DNA of 64,000 nucleotides from an uncultured Collinsella sp. (GCA_958415665.1 CATYZK010000004.1:1-64000), one strand, 5' to 3'. Shown: positions 1 through 9,165, numbered from the stretch's first letter. The notes: a model not told the origin generated them from the letters alone. Numbers and translations are program-made.

Positions 1-62
1 CCTCCGTCGTGAGCAGGACTGTAGAGCAGGAAACTTTACCCGCGGACCCCGCCGGGAATAGC
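1..62. other. Window edge, no feature seen
   Basis: Sixty-two bases between the window edge and the pnp terminator. I see no reading frame, promoter or RNA gene here that I can support. Confidence 0.4.
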
Positions 63-95
63 AAAAGGGCGACTCCAGGTGGAGTCGCCCTTTTT
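63..95 (-). terminator. Terminator after pnp, probably bidirectional
   Basis: Perfect hairpin: AAAAGGGCGACTCC, a four-base loop, and the complementary arm ending in TTTTT. On the minus strand it lies about 20 bases past the pnp stop and ends in a T run. On the plus strand it also ends in T5, so it could stop transcription from the left as well. Confidence 0.9.
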
Positions 96-115
96 GAGCT
101 GCTTATGTGTTGCTG

Positions 116-2362
116 TTACTCGGCGTCGTGGTGACGGCGGGGCTTGCGGCCTCCGTTGTCGCCGGGACGGCGCGGACGGTCGCTGCGCTCGGAGCGCTCG
201 CGACGCGGACGCTCACGGCGCTGGAAGTGCTCGCCGTCGCCCTCGGAGGCACCCTCGGCACGAGCCGGGGCCTCGGGCTTGTCAAGACGATCGAGCGAGA
301 TCTTGCCGCGATCGTCGACCTCGATGACGACGACCTTGACCTCGTCGCCCACATTGAGGACGTCCTCGACCTTCTCCACGCGGCCCTTGGCGACGCGGGA
401 GATGTGCAGCAGGCCGTCCTTACCGGGCAGCAGGTTCACGAAGGCGCCGAACGGCTGGATGGAGACAACGCGACCGGTGTACTCCTCGCCCGGCTCGGGA
501 ACCTTGATGATGAGCTTAATGCGCTCGACGGCCTGGTCGACGGACTCGCCGGTGCCGCCGACAAAGACGGTGCCGTCCTCCTGGATGTCGACCGAGGCGC
601 CGGTCTCGTCCTGGATACCGCGGATGACCTTACCGCCGGAACCGATGACGTCGCGGATCTTGTCGGTCGGAACCTGGATGGAAACGATGCGCGGAGCGGT
701 GCTGCGCGTGGTGTGGCGCGGCTCGGGGATCACATCGAGCATCTTCTGCAGGATGAAGGCGCGACCCTCCTTGGCCTGCTGCAGAGCGCGGGCCAGGATG
801 TCGAAGGTGAGGCCGGTGGCCTTGTTGTCCATCTGCAGGGCGGTGATGCCCTCGGTGGTGCCGGTGACCTTAAAGTCCATGTCGCCCAGGAAGTCCTCGA
901 GACCCTGGATGTCGGACAGGACCACGGTCTTGCCCTCCTCCTGGATCAGGCCCATGGCGATACCAGAGACCGGGCGCTTAATGGGCACGCCGCCGTCCAT
1001 AAGGGCGAGCGTGGAGCCGCAGGTCGAAGCCATCGAAGAGGAGCCGTTGGACTCCATGACCTCGGAGACGACGCGGATGGCGTAGGGGAACTCGTTCTCG
1101 TCGGGGAGCACCGGAAGCAGAGCGCGCTCGGCCAGGTTGCCGTGGCCGATCTCGCGGCGCTTGGGGCTGCCCATGCGGCCGGTCTCGCCGGTGCAGAACG
1201 GCGGGAAGTTGTAGTGGTGCATGTAGCGCTTGCCCTCGGTGGGCTCGATGGTATCCAGACGCTGGCCCTCGTTGAGCATACCGAGCGACAGGACGGAAAG
1301 CACCTGGGTCTGGCCACGCTGGAAAAGACCGGAGCCGTGAACGAGCGGCAGGTAGTTATCCTTCACCATGATGGGGCGAATCTCATCGGCGGCACGGCCG
1401 TCGACGCGCTCGCCGGTCTCGACGACCATGGTGCGCATAGCCTTCTTCTCGAGCTTCTTGAGCGCCACGGGGATCTCGCGCTCCCAAGCGGACTGCTCCT
1501 CCTCAGTGAACTCGGCACGGATGGACTCCTTCAGAGCCTCGACCTTGCCGATACGGGAGAGCTTGTCGGCGTCACGAAGGGCGGCTGCCATCTCGTCGTA
1601 GTGGGCGAAGATGCGCTCGTGGACCTCCTCGACGGGCTGGTCGAGCGGGTACTCCTTCTTGACAATAGCGCCGTTGACCTGCTCCCACTCGGCGACAAAC
1701 TCGTCCTGAGCCTGGCAGAAGGCAGCAAGAGCCTCCTGGCCAAACTTCATGGCGGCGAGCATGTCGTCCTCGGAGATCTCCTCGGCGCCGGCCTCGACCA
1801 TCGAGATGAAGTCGGCAGAGCCGCCCAACTCCAGGTCCAGATCGGAGTTCTCGCGCTCCTCATAGGTGGGGTTAACGATAAACTCGCCGGTCTCCACGTT
1901 GCGGCCGATGCGCACGCAGGCAAGCGGGCCCTCGAAGGGCACGCCGCCGAGCGTCATGGCCAGGGAAGCGCCCATGACGTTGATGACGTCAAAGGGGTTG
2001 ACCTGGTCGGCGACGAGCGAGGTAGCGACGATGTGCACCTCGTTGCGGAAACCGTCCGGGAAGCTCGGACGAATCGGACGGTCGATCATCCGCGCGGTGA
2101 GCGTAGCCTTCTCGCTGGGACGGCCCTCACGCTTGAGGTAACCACCCGGGATGCGGCCGGCTGCATACATCTTCTCGTTGAAGTCGACGGTAAGCGGGAA
2201 AAAGTCGTAGTTCTTGCGCTCCTTGGAGACGACCACGGTGTCGAGCATCGTGGTGTCGCCCTGCTTGACCAGGCAGGCGCCGGTGGCCTGCTTGGCAAGC
2301 TCGCCCGACTCAAAGGTGTAGGTCTTGCCGTACAGCTCAAAGGTCTTGGATACGAGTGTCAT
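116..2362 (-). CDS. pnp: Polyribonucleotide nucleotidyltransferase (PNPase)
   Basis: A 748-residue phosphorolytic 3'-5' exoribonuclease of mRNA decay, acting in the cytoplasm as a trimer. Two RNase PH-like domains fill the first 540 residues or so. They are followed by a KH domain (DVIGSGGKVIRGI) and an S1 domain (YTGRVVSIQPFGAFVNL), the standard order. The last 50 residues are an Arg-rich tail (RRERPRRERSERSDRPRR), which I take to be an RNA- or protein-contacting extension. The ATG follows GGAGAAC. The gene is next to rpsO, the classic rpsO-pnp pair, but a terminator hairpin lies between them, so pnp mRNA must come from read-through or from its own promoter. Confidence 0.97.
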   Translation of the reverse strand: MTLVSKTFELYGKTYTFESGELAKQATGACLVKQGDTTMLDTVVVSKERKNYDFFPLTVDFNEKMYAAGRIPGGYLKREGRPSEKATLTARMIDRPIRPSFPDGFRNEVHIVATSLVADQVNPFDVINVMGASLAMTLGGVPFEGPLACVRIGRNVETGEFIVNPTYEERENSDLDLELGGSADFISMVEAGAEEISEDDMLAAMKFGQEALAAFCQAQDEFVAEWEQVNGAIVKKEYPLDQPVEEVHERIFAHYDEMAAALRDADKLSRIGKVEALKESIRAEFTEEEQSAWEREIPVALKKLEKKAMRTMVVETGERVDGRAADEIRPIMVKDNYLPLVHGSGLFQRGQTQVLSVLSLGMLNEGQRLDTIEPTEGKRYMHHYNFPPFCTGETGRMGSPKRREIGHGNLAERALLPVLPDENEFPYAIRVVSEVMESNGSSSMASTCGSTLALMDGGVPIKRPVSGIAMGLIQEEGKTVVLSDIQGLEDFLGDMDFKVTGTTEGITALQMDNKATGLTFDILARALQQAKEGRAFILQKMLDVIPEPRHTTRSTAPRIVSIQVPTDKIRDVIGSGGKVIRGIQDETGASVDIQEDGTVFVGGTGESVDQAVERIKLIIKVPEPGEEYTGRVVSIQPFGAFVNLLPGKDGLLHISRVAKGRVEKVEDVLNVGDEVKVVVIEVDDRGKISLDRLDKPEAPARAEGASEGDGEHFQRRERPRRERSERSDRPRRPGDNGGRKPRRHHDAE

Positions 2363-2430
2363 TGTTCTCCTTTACCCCACAGGCCCCTTGCCTGCAGGCT
2401 TCTCATGTGACGCGGGCCCCCTGCCCCCGC

Positions 2431-2446
2431 CACGCTTCAGAGCGTG
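2431..2446 (-). other. Small hairpin in the pnp leader
   Basis: CACGCT-CTGA-AGCGTG on the minus strand, between the rpsO terminator and pnp. Stem-loops in pnp leaders of other bacteria are RNase III sites for PNPase autoregulation; that role here is inference from position only. Confidence 0.35.
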
Positions 2447-2465
2447 ATTGTTCGCGCCCTTACAC

Positions 2466-2497
2466 AAAAAGAGCGCCCCGCTGCGCAGGACGCTCTT
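2466..2497 (-). terminator. Terminator after rpsO
   Basis: On the minus strand, AAGAGCG and CGCTCTT arms enclose a GC-rich middle and end in TTTTTG, starting 15 bases past the rpsO stop. It may be only partial, because pnp follows in the same direction. Confidence 0.8.
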
Positions 2498-2511
2498 AGC
2501 ATGTACAAATC

Positions 2512-2790
2512 CTACTGGATGTTGTCGCGGATGCCCAGAGCCTTGATGAGCTCACGATACTCGACGATGTCGTTCTTCTTGATGTAGGAGAGAAGACGAC
2601 GACGACGGCCGACGAGCATGAGCAGGCCACGACGGGTGTGGAAGTCCTTCTGGTGGGACTTCATGTGCTCGGTCAGCTCCTTGATGCGCTCGGTCAGGAT
2701 GGCGACCTGAACCTTGGGGTTGCCGGTATCGACCGGGGTGTTACCGAACTGGGCAGTCAGCTCCGCCTTGCGCTCTTTGGAAACAGTCAT
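2512..2790 (-). CDS. rpsO: 30S ribosomal protein S15
   Basis: A 92-residue S15 that binds the central domain of 16S rRNA in the small subunit. It has the family signature HMKSHQKDFHTRRGLLMLVGRRRRLLSYI and is full length. An upstream in-frame start at 2886 would add 32 unlike residues. The ATG at 2790 has AAGGTG at proper spacing and begins MTVSKERKAEL as in the family, so I chose it. Confidence 0.97.
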   Translation of the reverse strand: MTVSKERKAELTAQFGNTPVDTGNPKVQVAILTERIKELTEHMKSHQKDFHTRRGLLMLVGRRRRLLSYIKKNDIVEYRELIKALGIRDNIQ

Positions 2791-2810
2791 TGTTTCACCT
2801 TTCGTTTTGC

Positions 2811-2826
2811 GTCGCCCGCGGGCGAC
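2811..2826 (-). promoter_or_regulatory. Palindromic hairpin in the rpsO leader
   Basis: The 16-base perfect palindrome GTCGCCCGCGGGCGAC lies just upstream of the rpsO ribosome binding site. S15 represses its own mRNA through leader structures in several bacteria; this hairpin is a candidate for that role, by position only. Confidence 0.35.
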
Positions 2827-2928
2827 TCGATTCGCCTCGGACTGGGAAGCCGCCGGTGGAGCGAGCATCCAAGGTCGAGGTACCAACAGGTCGGTATGTT
2901 ACCACAAGCAGCCCGCGCCTGCGCATCA

Positions 2929-3678
2929 TCACCGACCCAACATGAATTCCATCGCACGGAGACGTTGATCGGTGTGCGTCGCAGCCCACACGTGCGAAAG
3001 CCCCAGCAAAAAGGCAGCGGTATGGGGGTCGACCCTCTCGGCCATAAGCGCATCGAAGGTCATGGACATGAGGGCGCGCAGCCATGCGACCTCACCGGTC
3101 GACACCAGCTCGGCACCCGGAACGCTCGACGCGCACGACCCGCACATGAGACCGCCCGCCTGGGGCGAAAAATATGACAGCATGGGATCTCCGCACAGCA
3201 CGCAGGCCGAAAAATCGGGTCGGTAGCCAACGTGCGACAGCAATTTAAAGACAAAGGCCGCCACGAGCAGGTCCATATGTGCCGAGTCGAGCCCGCTGCC
3301 GACAAGTGTGAGCGCCCGCTGCGTGATGGCAAAGGTAAACGGGTCCTCGGCGTCCTCGAACGAGCACACGCGCGCGACCTCGGCGATCGCGCTTGCGGCG
3401 CAGGTCATCTCGTAATCGGGAGCAGCGCCGAGCGGCGCCTCCATAAGCTCGGCCTGGGAAACCACGTCGAGCGACCGTCCATGCGCAAGCAGCAGATCAA
3501 CGGTACAGAACATCTCGCAGCGCGCAGCCAGGCGTCCACCGGGTTTGCGGGCGCCCTTTGCCACGGCACGAACCTGCCGACCCCGCTCGTCAAGCATCGT
3601 CAGGATCAGGTCCGTCTCTTTGAGCTTCGTCTTATCGAGCACGAGCACTTTCGTGCGATATGTACGAGAACCTGCCAT
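2929..3678 (-). CDS. recO: DNA repair protein RecO
   Basis: A 249-residue RecO, the mediator that helps RecR load RecA on SSB-coated DNA in the RecFOR pathway. The N-terminal OB fold runs from MAGSRTYRTKVLVLDKTKLKETDLI. A four-cysteine zinc site, CVLCGDP and CGSC, lies around residues 158-180, as in Gram-positive RecO. It follows era by 15 bases in the same operon, a common pairing. The ribosome binding site is weak, so translation may be coupled to era. Confidence 0.95.
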   Translation of the reverse strand: MAGSRTYRTKVLVLDKTKLKETDLILTMLDERGRQVRAVAKGARKPGGRLAARCEMFCTVDLLLAHGRSLDVVSQAELMEAPLGAAPDYEMTCAASAIAEVARVCSFEDAEDPFTFAITQRALTLVGSGLDSAHMDLLVAAFVFKLLSHVGYRPDFSACVLCGDPMLSYFSPQAGGLMCGSCASSVPGAELVSTGEVAWLRALMSMTFDALMAERVDPHTAAFLLGLSHVWAATHTDQRLRAMEFMLGR

Positions 3679-3693
3679 TCGCGCCGCGTGTCC

Positions 3694-4761
3694 CTAATCC
3701 TCGGCGTTATAGCCAAAGCGGCGAATCTGGGCCTCGTCGTCACGCCAGCCGGCCTTGACCTTCACGTCCAGCTCCAAAAAGACCTGGGTGCCAAAGATGC
3801 GCTCAAGGTCGCGACGGGCGTCGATGCCGATATGTTTGATCATCTCGCCGCCCTTGCCAATGATGATGCCCTTTTGGCCCTCGCGCTCGACGTAAATGGT
3901 GGCGTGCACGCGCAGCACCTTCTTGGTCTGCTCGAGCGCATCGCAAATCACGCCCACGGAGTGCGGGATCTCATCACGGGTGCGGCGCAAGACCTTCTCG
4001 CGCACAAACTCGGCAACGAGCGTCTCATCGGAAGCGTCGGTACCCATGTCCTCGGGGAACCAACGCGGACCCTCGGGCAAAAAGTGCGCAACGGTCTCGA
4101 TAAAGGCATCGACGTTGAAGTTCTTGACCGACGACGTCACGATCTCGTCGTCATATTCCATGAGCTCGTGGGCAGCCTTAAGCTGCTCCATGACCTGTGC
4201 GGGGTCGGCCTCATCAGCCTTGGTAAGCACCAGGACCTTCTTGGAACGGGCGTTCTTAACGCGCTCGGCAACCCAGGCGTCTCCCCTGCCGATCGGCTTG
4301 GTGGCATCAATCAAAAACGCGACGACATCGACATCGTTCAGCTCGAACAGCGCGCTCTTGTTGAGCTCAGACCCTAGACCATCCTTGGGCTTGTGGATAC
4401 CCGGGGTATCGACAAAGACCAGCTGGTAGCCGGGGCGGTTGACGACGGCGCGCATGCGGCGGCGGGTCGTCTGGGCCACCGGCGAGGTGATGGCAACCTT
4501 TTTGCCATAGCAGGCGTTGAGCAGCGTGGACTTGCCGGCGTTGGGGCGGCCGACCAAGGCCACGAAGCCGCTGCGGAAACCAGGCTCAACGTCACCAAAG
4601 CCCGCGAGGTTGTCGTCCTCGTCGCACAGGGCGTCGAGCTCCTCGTCGCTCATGCCCTCAAACGGGTCGAACTCCTCGACCTCATCGCAATCCTCGGTGG
4701 CCTTAGCATCCAGGGACTCTTCGTCCAAAATCTCATCGGTAGGCTGCATATTGTCGGACAT
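3694..4761 (-). CDS. era: GTPase Era with acidic N-terminal extension
   Basis: A 355-residue Era, the GTPase that binds the 3' end of 16S rRNA and assists 30S assembly. The P-loop GRPNAGKS is at residues 71-78, with DTPG and TKAD further on, and the KH domain (IIGKGGEMIKHIGIDAR) is near the C terminus. Typical Era starts about ten residues before the P-loop. Here about 60 extra residues, very rich in Asp and Glu, come first. The ATG has AAAGGG seven bases upstream, so the extension is probably translated. It lies between recO and dgkA; ybeY, another ribosome-maturation gene, is in the same operon. Confidence 0.95.
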   Translation of the reverse strand: MSDNMQPTDEILDEESLDAKATEDCDEVEEFDPFEGMSDEELDALCDEDDNLAGFGDVEPGFRSGFVALVGRPNAGKSTLLNACYGKKVAITSPVAQTTRRRMRAVVNRPGYQLVFVDTPGIHKPKDGLGSELNKSALFELNDVDVVAFLIDATKPIGRGDAWVAERVKNARSKKVLVLTKADEADPAQVMEQLKAAHELMEYDDEIVTSSVKNFNVDAFIETVAHFLPEGPRWFPEDMGTDASDETLVAEFVREKVLRRTRDEIPHSVGVICDALEQTKKVLRVHATIYVEREGQKGIIIGKGGEMIKHIGIDARRDLERIFGTQVFLELDVKVKAGWRDDEAQIRRFGYNAED

Positions 4762-4773
4762 GGGAATCCCTTT

Positions 4774-5151
4774 CTAAATAAAGTCGAGCGCGTGGGCAAA
4801 GACAAGCAAGCCCACGATCGCGGCGGTAATGGAAAGAACGTATACAGAGGCGGCGGCGATGTCCTTCGCACGCTTTGCCAGCGGATGGAGTTCTTGGGTC
4901 GCCAGGTCGACGATGGCCTCCATGGCGGTGTTACACAGCTCGCCATGAATCACCAGGCCGCAGCAGATGATGACCGTAGCCCACTCGGCAATATCGAGCC
5001 CCACGATACAGCCGGCAATGACGGTGCACACGCCTGCCACGAGCATGACCTTAATGTTGCGCTCGGTCTTGACGGCGGTGACGAAGCCCTCCATGGCGTA
5101 TGAAAACGACTTTAAAAAGGACGGATGATCCTTGTTCGATCCGGGAATCAT
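4774..5151 (-). CDS. dgkA: Diacylglycerol or undecaprenol kinase (DgkA family)
   Basis: A 125-residue integral membrane lipid kinase with three hydrophobic segments. The family motif around GELCNTAMEAIVDL and the AKDIAAASV segment are present. In Gram-positive bacteria this family mostly phosphorylates undecaprenol, recycling the cell-wall lipid carrier; which lipid is used cannot be read from the sequence. It sits between ybeY and era, as in many Firmicutes and Actinobacteria, with short gaps indicating one transcript. Confidence 0.9.
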   Translation of the reverse strand: MIPGSNKDHPSFLKSFSYAMEGFVTAVKTERNIKVMLVAGVCTVIAGCIVGLDIAEWATVIICCGLVIHGELCNTAMEAIVDLATQELHPLAKRAKDIAAASVYVLSITAAIVGLLVFAHALDFI

Positions 5152-5160
5152 AAACGGCTC

Positions 5161-5670
5161 CTAGTCGTGGGCATGATTGGTGATGGGGCCGACGTGGACC
5201 AGTTTAGGATCCTCGCCGCGCTCGAGCGCCAGATCGCGCAGGATAGCGTCCTCGCGAGCCTCCATGACCTCAGCCTCGTCGTCCTCGATGTGGTCATAGC
5301 CCAGCAGGTGCAGCATGCCATGCACGAGCATCAGGCGGCACTCGTCGGCAGGGCTATTGCCAAAGCCGGGGGCCTGACTGGCAATGACCTGCGGGGCCAA
5401 GATGATATCGCCGAGTTCGAGCGTCTCGTCGGCGGGAATATCCTCGTCAAAGGCCGAGTCGCATTCAAACGAGAGCACATCGGTGGTGCGGTCGATGCCA
5501 CGCCACTCGTGGTTGAGCTCGTGCATCTCGTCCTCGTCGACATACGAAAGGGAAATCTCGACTTCACGTTCAACGCCCTCGGCGGCAAGCACAACCTCGC
5601 AGATGTGCACCACCTCCTGCGCGTCGAGCAGCGTATCGAGCTCGGCATCGTTGCTGATCAATACACTCAA
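5161..5670 (-). CDS. ybeY: rRNA maturation endoribonuclease YbeY
   Basis: A 169-residue metal-dependent endoribonuclease used in 16S rRNA 3'-end maturation and ribosome quality control. The zinc-binding HGMLHLLGYDH motif (H-x3-H-x5-H) is intact near the C terminus. The start is a TTG with AAAGGAG five bases upstream. It overlaps the end of phoH by four bases, so the two are translationally coupled. phoH-ybeY-dgkA-era is a conserved order. Confidence 0.95.
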   Translation of the reverse strand: MSVLISNDAELDTLLDAQEVVHICEVVLAAEGVEREVEISLSYVDEDEMHELNHEWRGIDRTTDVLSFECDSAFDEDIPADETLELGDIILAPQVIASQAPGFGNSPADECRLMLVHGMLHLLGYDHIEDDEAEVMEAREDAILRDLALERGEDPKLVHVGPITNHAHD

Positions 5671-6653
5671 CGGGACTCCTTTCGGTCGCGCGAGCGCTGC
5701 TCACGCACGTCATCATAAGCATCGTATGCCTCGACGATACGACCCACCAGGGCATGGCGCACCACATCGGCGCGCTCCAGGTGTGCAAACGCCACATCGT
5801 CGACACGGCCCAAAATCTTCTCGACATCCGCCAAGCCACCACGACGACCCACCAGGTCGCGCTGGCTGAGGTCGCCGGTAATCACGAACTTGGAGTTGAA
5901 TCCAAGGCGTGTCAGGAACATCTTCATCTGCTCGGGCGTGGTATTTTGCGCCTCGTCGAGCACCACGAAAGCATCGCTCAGCGTACGACCGCGCATATAG
6001 GCAAGCGGGGCGATCTCGATCACGCCGCGCTCCATAAGCTCATCGGTTCGCTCGCGATCCATCATGTCAAAAAGGGCGTCGTAGAGCGGACGCATGTACG
6101 GATCGATCTTTTCCTCGAGGGTGCCGGGCAAAAAGCCCAGGTTCTCCCCCGCCTCGACAACCGGACGCGTCAAGATCAGACGGCCCACCTCGTGGCGCTT
6201 GAGCGCGGCAACGGCGAGCGACATGGCCAGATAAGTCTTACCGGTACCGGCTGGACCCAGGCCAAACGTGATGGTATGCGAGCGGATGGCATCCACATAG
6301 TGCTTTTGCCCGAGCGTCTTGGGGCGAATGACGCGGCCGCGATACGAAAGCAACACGTCATCGCGAAGCGACGTAGCCTCGTGCTCACCGTCGCGCAAGA
6401 CGGCCAGGCAGCGAGAGACATCGTCGGCAGACAGCGTGCGCGCGGCGGCCGCCTCACGGAAAGCATGTTCGAAAAAACGCGCCACGAGTTCGACCTCGTC
6501 CGGGTCACCGCTCACGGCGATGCTATCGCCACGGGCGACCACGTGAGCGCGAACCAAACTCTCGAGCGCACGAAGGACGCCGTCGCCGGCGCCCAAAACG
6601 CGCGAGGGATCAATTCCCTCGGGAACGGTAAGTCTAATCTTCGAGGCTTCCAT
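5667..6653 (-). CDS. phoH: PhoH-like ATPase
   Basis: A 328-residue PhoH/YbeZ-family protein: a P-loop ATPase thought to work with YbeY in RNA metabolism. Walker A GPAGTGKT is at residues 133-140 and the Walker B-like VVLDEAQN follows. Earlier in-frame starts exist up to 6758, but the ATG at 6653 begins MEASKIRLTVPEG, has GGGAGG just upstream and gives the normal length. It overlaps the end of mtaB by 20 bases and the start of ybeY by four. Confidence 0.93.
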   Translation of the reverse strand: MEASKIRLTVPEGIDPSRVLGAGDGVLRALESLVRAHVVARGDSIAVSGDPDEVELVARFFEHAFREAAAARTLSADDVSRCLAVLRDGEHEATSLRDDVLLSYRGRVIRPKTLGQKHYVDAIRSHTITFGLGPAGTGKTYLAMSLAVAALKRHEVGRLILTRPVVEAGENLGFLPGTLEEKIDPYMRPLYDALFDMMDRERTDELMERGVIEIAPLAYMRGRTLSDAFVVLDEAQNTTPEQMKMFLTRLGFNSKFVITGDLSQRDLVGRRGGLADVEKILGRVDDVAFAHLERADVVRHALVGRIVEAYDAYDDVREQRSRDRKESR

Positions 6654-7926
6654 GGACCTCCCTGCGCGCATGGACCAAGCCGGAATCATCGACTCCGATG
6701 ATAGCAACATCGAGCAGGCACGGGGCTGTAAGTCCACAGGTATCGTCAAGACGGGCATGATGGAACGAACCGAGCGTTAGGTTGTCACCATACTCGAGCA
6801 CGGCACGCTCGACAGTGCCCACGCGACGACGAGCATCGGCAATAGCGAGCTCCTGCGCCGCGTCTCGCATACGACGGCTGCGCTCGGCCATAACCTCGGG
6901 CGGCACCTGGTCGGGCATGTCGGCAGCAAGGGTACCGGGACGCTTGCTGTAGCGGAACACGTGCATACGCGAGAAACCCACACGGCGGCACAGCGCCAGC
7001 GACTCCTCGAATTCCTCGTCCGTCTCACCAGGAAAACCGACGATGACATCGCACGAAAGAGACGCCTGGGGCAAGTTGGCGCGAATCATACGCACCGTGT
7101 CCTCAAAGGCCTCCGCACTATAGGGACGACCCATGCGATGCAGCGTCGCCGTACAGCCGGACTGCACGGGCAGGTGCAAAAACGGGGCAATACGCTGCGG
7201 ATAGCGCGCCATAACCTTAAGCAGGCGCTCAGAGATATCCATGGGTTCGACCGAGGAAATGCGCACATGCGCAATAGTCGTGCGCTCCATGATGGCCTCG
7301 AGCAGCTCATCGATTTCGACATGCTCGTCGGTCGCGCTCTTGCCATCGTAGGCACCCAAGTTCACACCGGTCAGCACCACCTCGGGCACGCCGGCCTCCT
7401 GGGCTTCACGCACCTGTTCGAGAACGGACTCGACGGGCACGGAACGCTCGGGCCCGCGGGCCTTCCACACGATGCAATAGGTGCAGCGGTGGTTGCAGCC
7501 ATCTTGGATCTTCACGCCCAGCCGCGAACGACCGAGTGCATCGACCACCTCGCCATCGCTGCAGGCGGGAACGCTATCGGACTCAACGCCCAGCACCTCG
7601 CAGACACGTTCGGCGACATCGATCTTGGACGGCTCGGCGATCACGCGATCCGAAAGCTCCAACAGCTCCTCGGGATGCAAATTGACCACACAACCGGTCA
7701 CGAGCACATAAGGCTCGTTTGGATGGGCCAGCGCATGACGGACAGCCTTACGGGTCTTGGCCTCGGCCTCGCCCGTAACGGCACAGGTGTTAATGACGAT
7801 CAGATCGGCATCATGGGGCTCCACCATAGCAAAGCCTAGGCGCATAAGATCAGCAGTGATACGGTCAGACTCAACCCGGTTGACGCGGCAGCCGAGGTTG
7901 ACGACGGAAATATGGGGTGCGAGCAC
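6634..7926 (-). CDS. mtaB: tRNA t6A37 methylthiotransferase MtaB
   Basis: A 430-residue radical-SAM enzyme that adds a methylthio group to t6A at position 37 of ANN-decoding tRNAs. The N-terminal UPF0004 domain has its cysteines (NLGCRVN, NTCAV, TGCVV). The radical-SAM cluster motif CNHRCTYC (C-x3-C-x2-C) is near residue 145. A C-terminal TRAM-like segment follows. The GTG start has AAGGAG five bases upstream. It lies directly after dnaJ, a common neighbour. Confidence 0.95.
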   Translation of the reverse strand: MLAPHISVVNLGCRVNRVESDRITADLMRLGFAMVEPHDADLIVINTCAVTGEAEAKTRKAVRHALAHPNEPYVLVTGCVVNLHPEELLELSDRVIAEPSKIDVAERVCEVLGVESDSVPACSDGEVVDALGRSRLGVKIQDGCNHRCTYCIVWKARGPERSVPVESVLEQVREAQEAGVPEVVLTGVNLGAYDGKSATDEHVEIDELLEAIMERTTIAHVRISSVEPMDISERLLKVMARYPQRIAPFLHLPVQSGCTATLHRMGRPYSAEAFEDTVRMIRANLPQASLSCDVIVGFPGETDEEFEESLALCRRVGFSRMHVFRYSKRPGTLAADMPDQVPPEVMAERSRRMRDAAQELAIADARRRVGTVERAVLEYGDNLTLGSFHHARLDDTCGLTAPCLLDVAIIGVDDSGLVHARREVHGSLED

Positions 7927-7935
7927 GCGGGCTCC

Positions 7936-9084
7936 TTAATCGAGGATATCGTCGAGGGCACTCTTGATACGGTCGGTCACCGACTTCTTACCGGAAGCGA
8001 CGTCATCGCCCATCTCATCGGCAAAAGCACGGAGCAGCTCGCGTTGCTTATTGGAAAGATTGGTGGGAACGACCACGCGCAGTTGCACGATCAGGCGGCC
8101 ACGCGAACCGCCACCGCCAATGCGCGGCATGCCGTAATTATTGACGCTCACGGTGTCGCCGTACTGGGCGCCGGCGGGAACCGTCACCTTAACGACCTCG
8201 TCGGGCATAATGCCCTCGACCTCGATCTCGCAGCCGAGCGCAGCCTGCGCAATCGAGATATCGCTCACCAGGTACAGGTCGTCACCGTTGCGCTTAAAGC
8301 GCTCATGGTCGGCGACGCGCACGTTGACAATCAGGTCGCCCGAAGGCTCGCCGCGAAGGCCGGCCTCGCCAAAGCCGCTCACACGCAGCTGGCGACCGGT
8401 CGAAACGCCGGCGGGAATATCGATGTCGATCTTTTCGTGCGAAGGCGTGCGGCCCTGACCGTCGCAGGTCTCGCAGGGATGGTCGATAACCGTGCCCTCG
8501 CCATGGCAGTCGGGGCAAGGCGAGGAAGACTGAACCTGGCCCAAAAACGAACGCTGAACCGTCGTGACGTAGCCCGTACCGTGGCAGCGACTGCACTGCT
8601 TTTCCTGTGCACCCTCGGCCCTACCGGTACCGTTGCAGTCCTCGCAAGGAGCAAGACGATCATAGCTGATCGTCTTTTTGCAGCCGAGTGCCGCCTCCTC
8701 GAGCGTCACCGAAAGCGAGATGGCCATGTCACGTCCGCGACGACGCTCACGACGGCTGCGGGCGCCACCACCGGCGCCACCGCCAAAGAACGACGAGAAC
8801 AGGTCGTCCATGCCCATGCCACCAAAGATATCGTTGATGTCGACATAACCAGAGCCACCGGGGCCGTCAGCGGTGCCGTAACGGTCGTAGTTAGCACGCT
8901 TCTGCTCATCGGAAAGAACGGAATAGGCCTCGTTGAGCTCCTTGAACTTGGCCTCGGCCTCGGGGTCGTCCGAAACATCCGGATGTACGGTACGGGCCTT
9001 CTTTAGAAACGCACGCTTAATCGTCCGCGCGTCGGCATCCCTGTCGACGCCAAGCACCTCGTAGTAATCCCTATTTTCCGACAC
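7936..9084 (-). CDS. dnaJ: Chaperone DnaJ
   Basis: A 382-residue canonical Hsp40 that stimulates DnaK ATPase and delivers unfolded clients. The J domain has HPD at residues 34-36. A Gly-rich linker, four CxxCxGxG-type zinc repeats and two C-terminal substrate-binding domains follow, the complete type I layout. I place the start at GTG 9084 because GGAAGG lies eight bases before it and MSENRDYYEVLGV matches the family; the longer frame to 9150 adds non-homologous residues. A second dnaJ-like gene lies 81 bases upstream. Confidence 0.95.
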   Translation of the reverse strand: MSENRDYYEVLGVDRDADARTIKRAFLKKARTVHPDVSDDPEAEAKFKELNEAYSVLSDEQKRANYDRYGTADGPGGSGYVDINDIFGGMGMDDLFSSFFGGGAGGGARSRRERRRGRDMAISLSVTLEEAALGCKKTISYDRLAPCEDCNGTGRAEGAQEKQCSRCHGTGYVTTVQRSFLGQVQSSSPCPDCHGEGTVIDHPCETCDGQGRTPSHEKIDIDIPAGVSTGRQLRVSGFGEAGLRGEPSGDLIVNVRVADHERFKRNGDDLYLVSDISIAQAALGCEIEVEGIMPDEVVKVTVPAGAQYGDTVSVNNYGMPRIGGGGSRGRLIVQLRVVVPTNLSNKQRELLRAFADEMGDDVASGKKSVTDRIKSALDDILD

Positions 9085-9165
9085 GACCGAATCCTTCCAA
9101 CTTTCATTATTGTCACAGTGCGTCCTATACCCAAGCTGGGCCGACCGCAAACAGAGGGTTTGATG

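Noticed and set aside
107..2410. A 767-codon open frame on the plus strand opposite pnp, and similar very long frames opposite adhE (28324-30969), proS/ispG (31904-34789), ppdK (49293-51950) and glyS/glyQ (52913-55912)
   Set aside because: All lie antisense to well-recognised genes, have low-complexity Leu/Val/Asp/Gly/His composition, and no ribosome binding site or domain I recognise. They follow from GC-biased codon use in the real gene.
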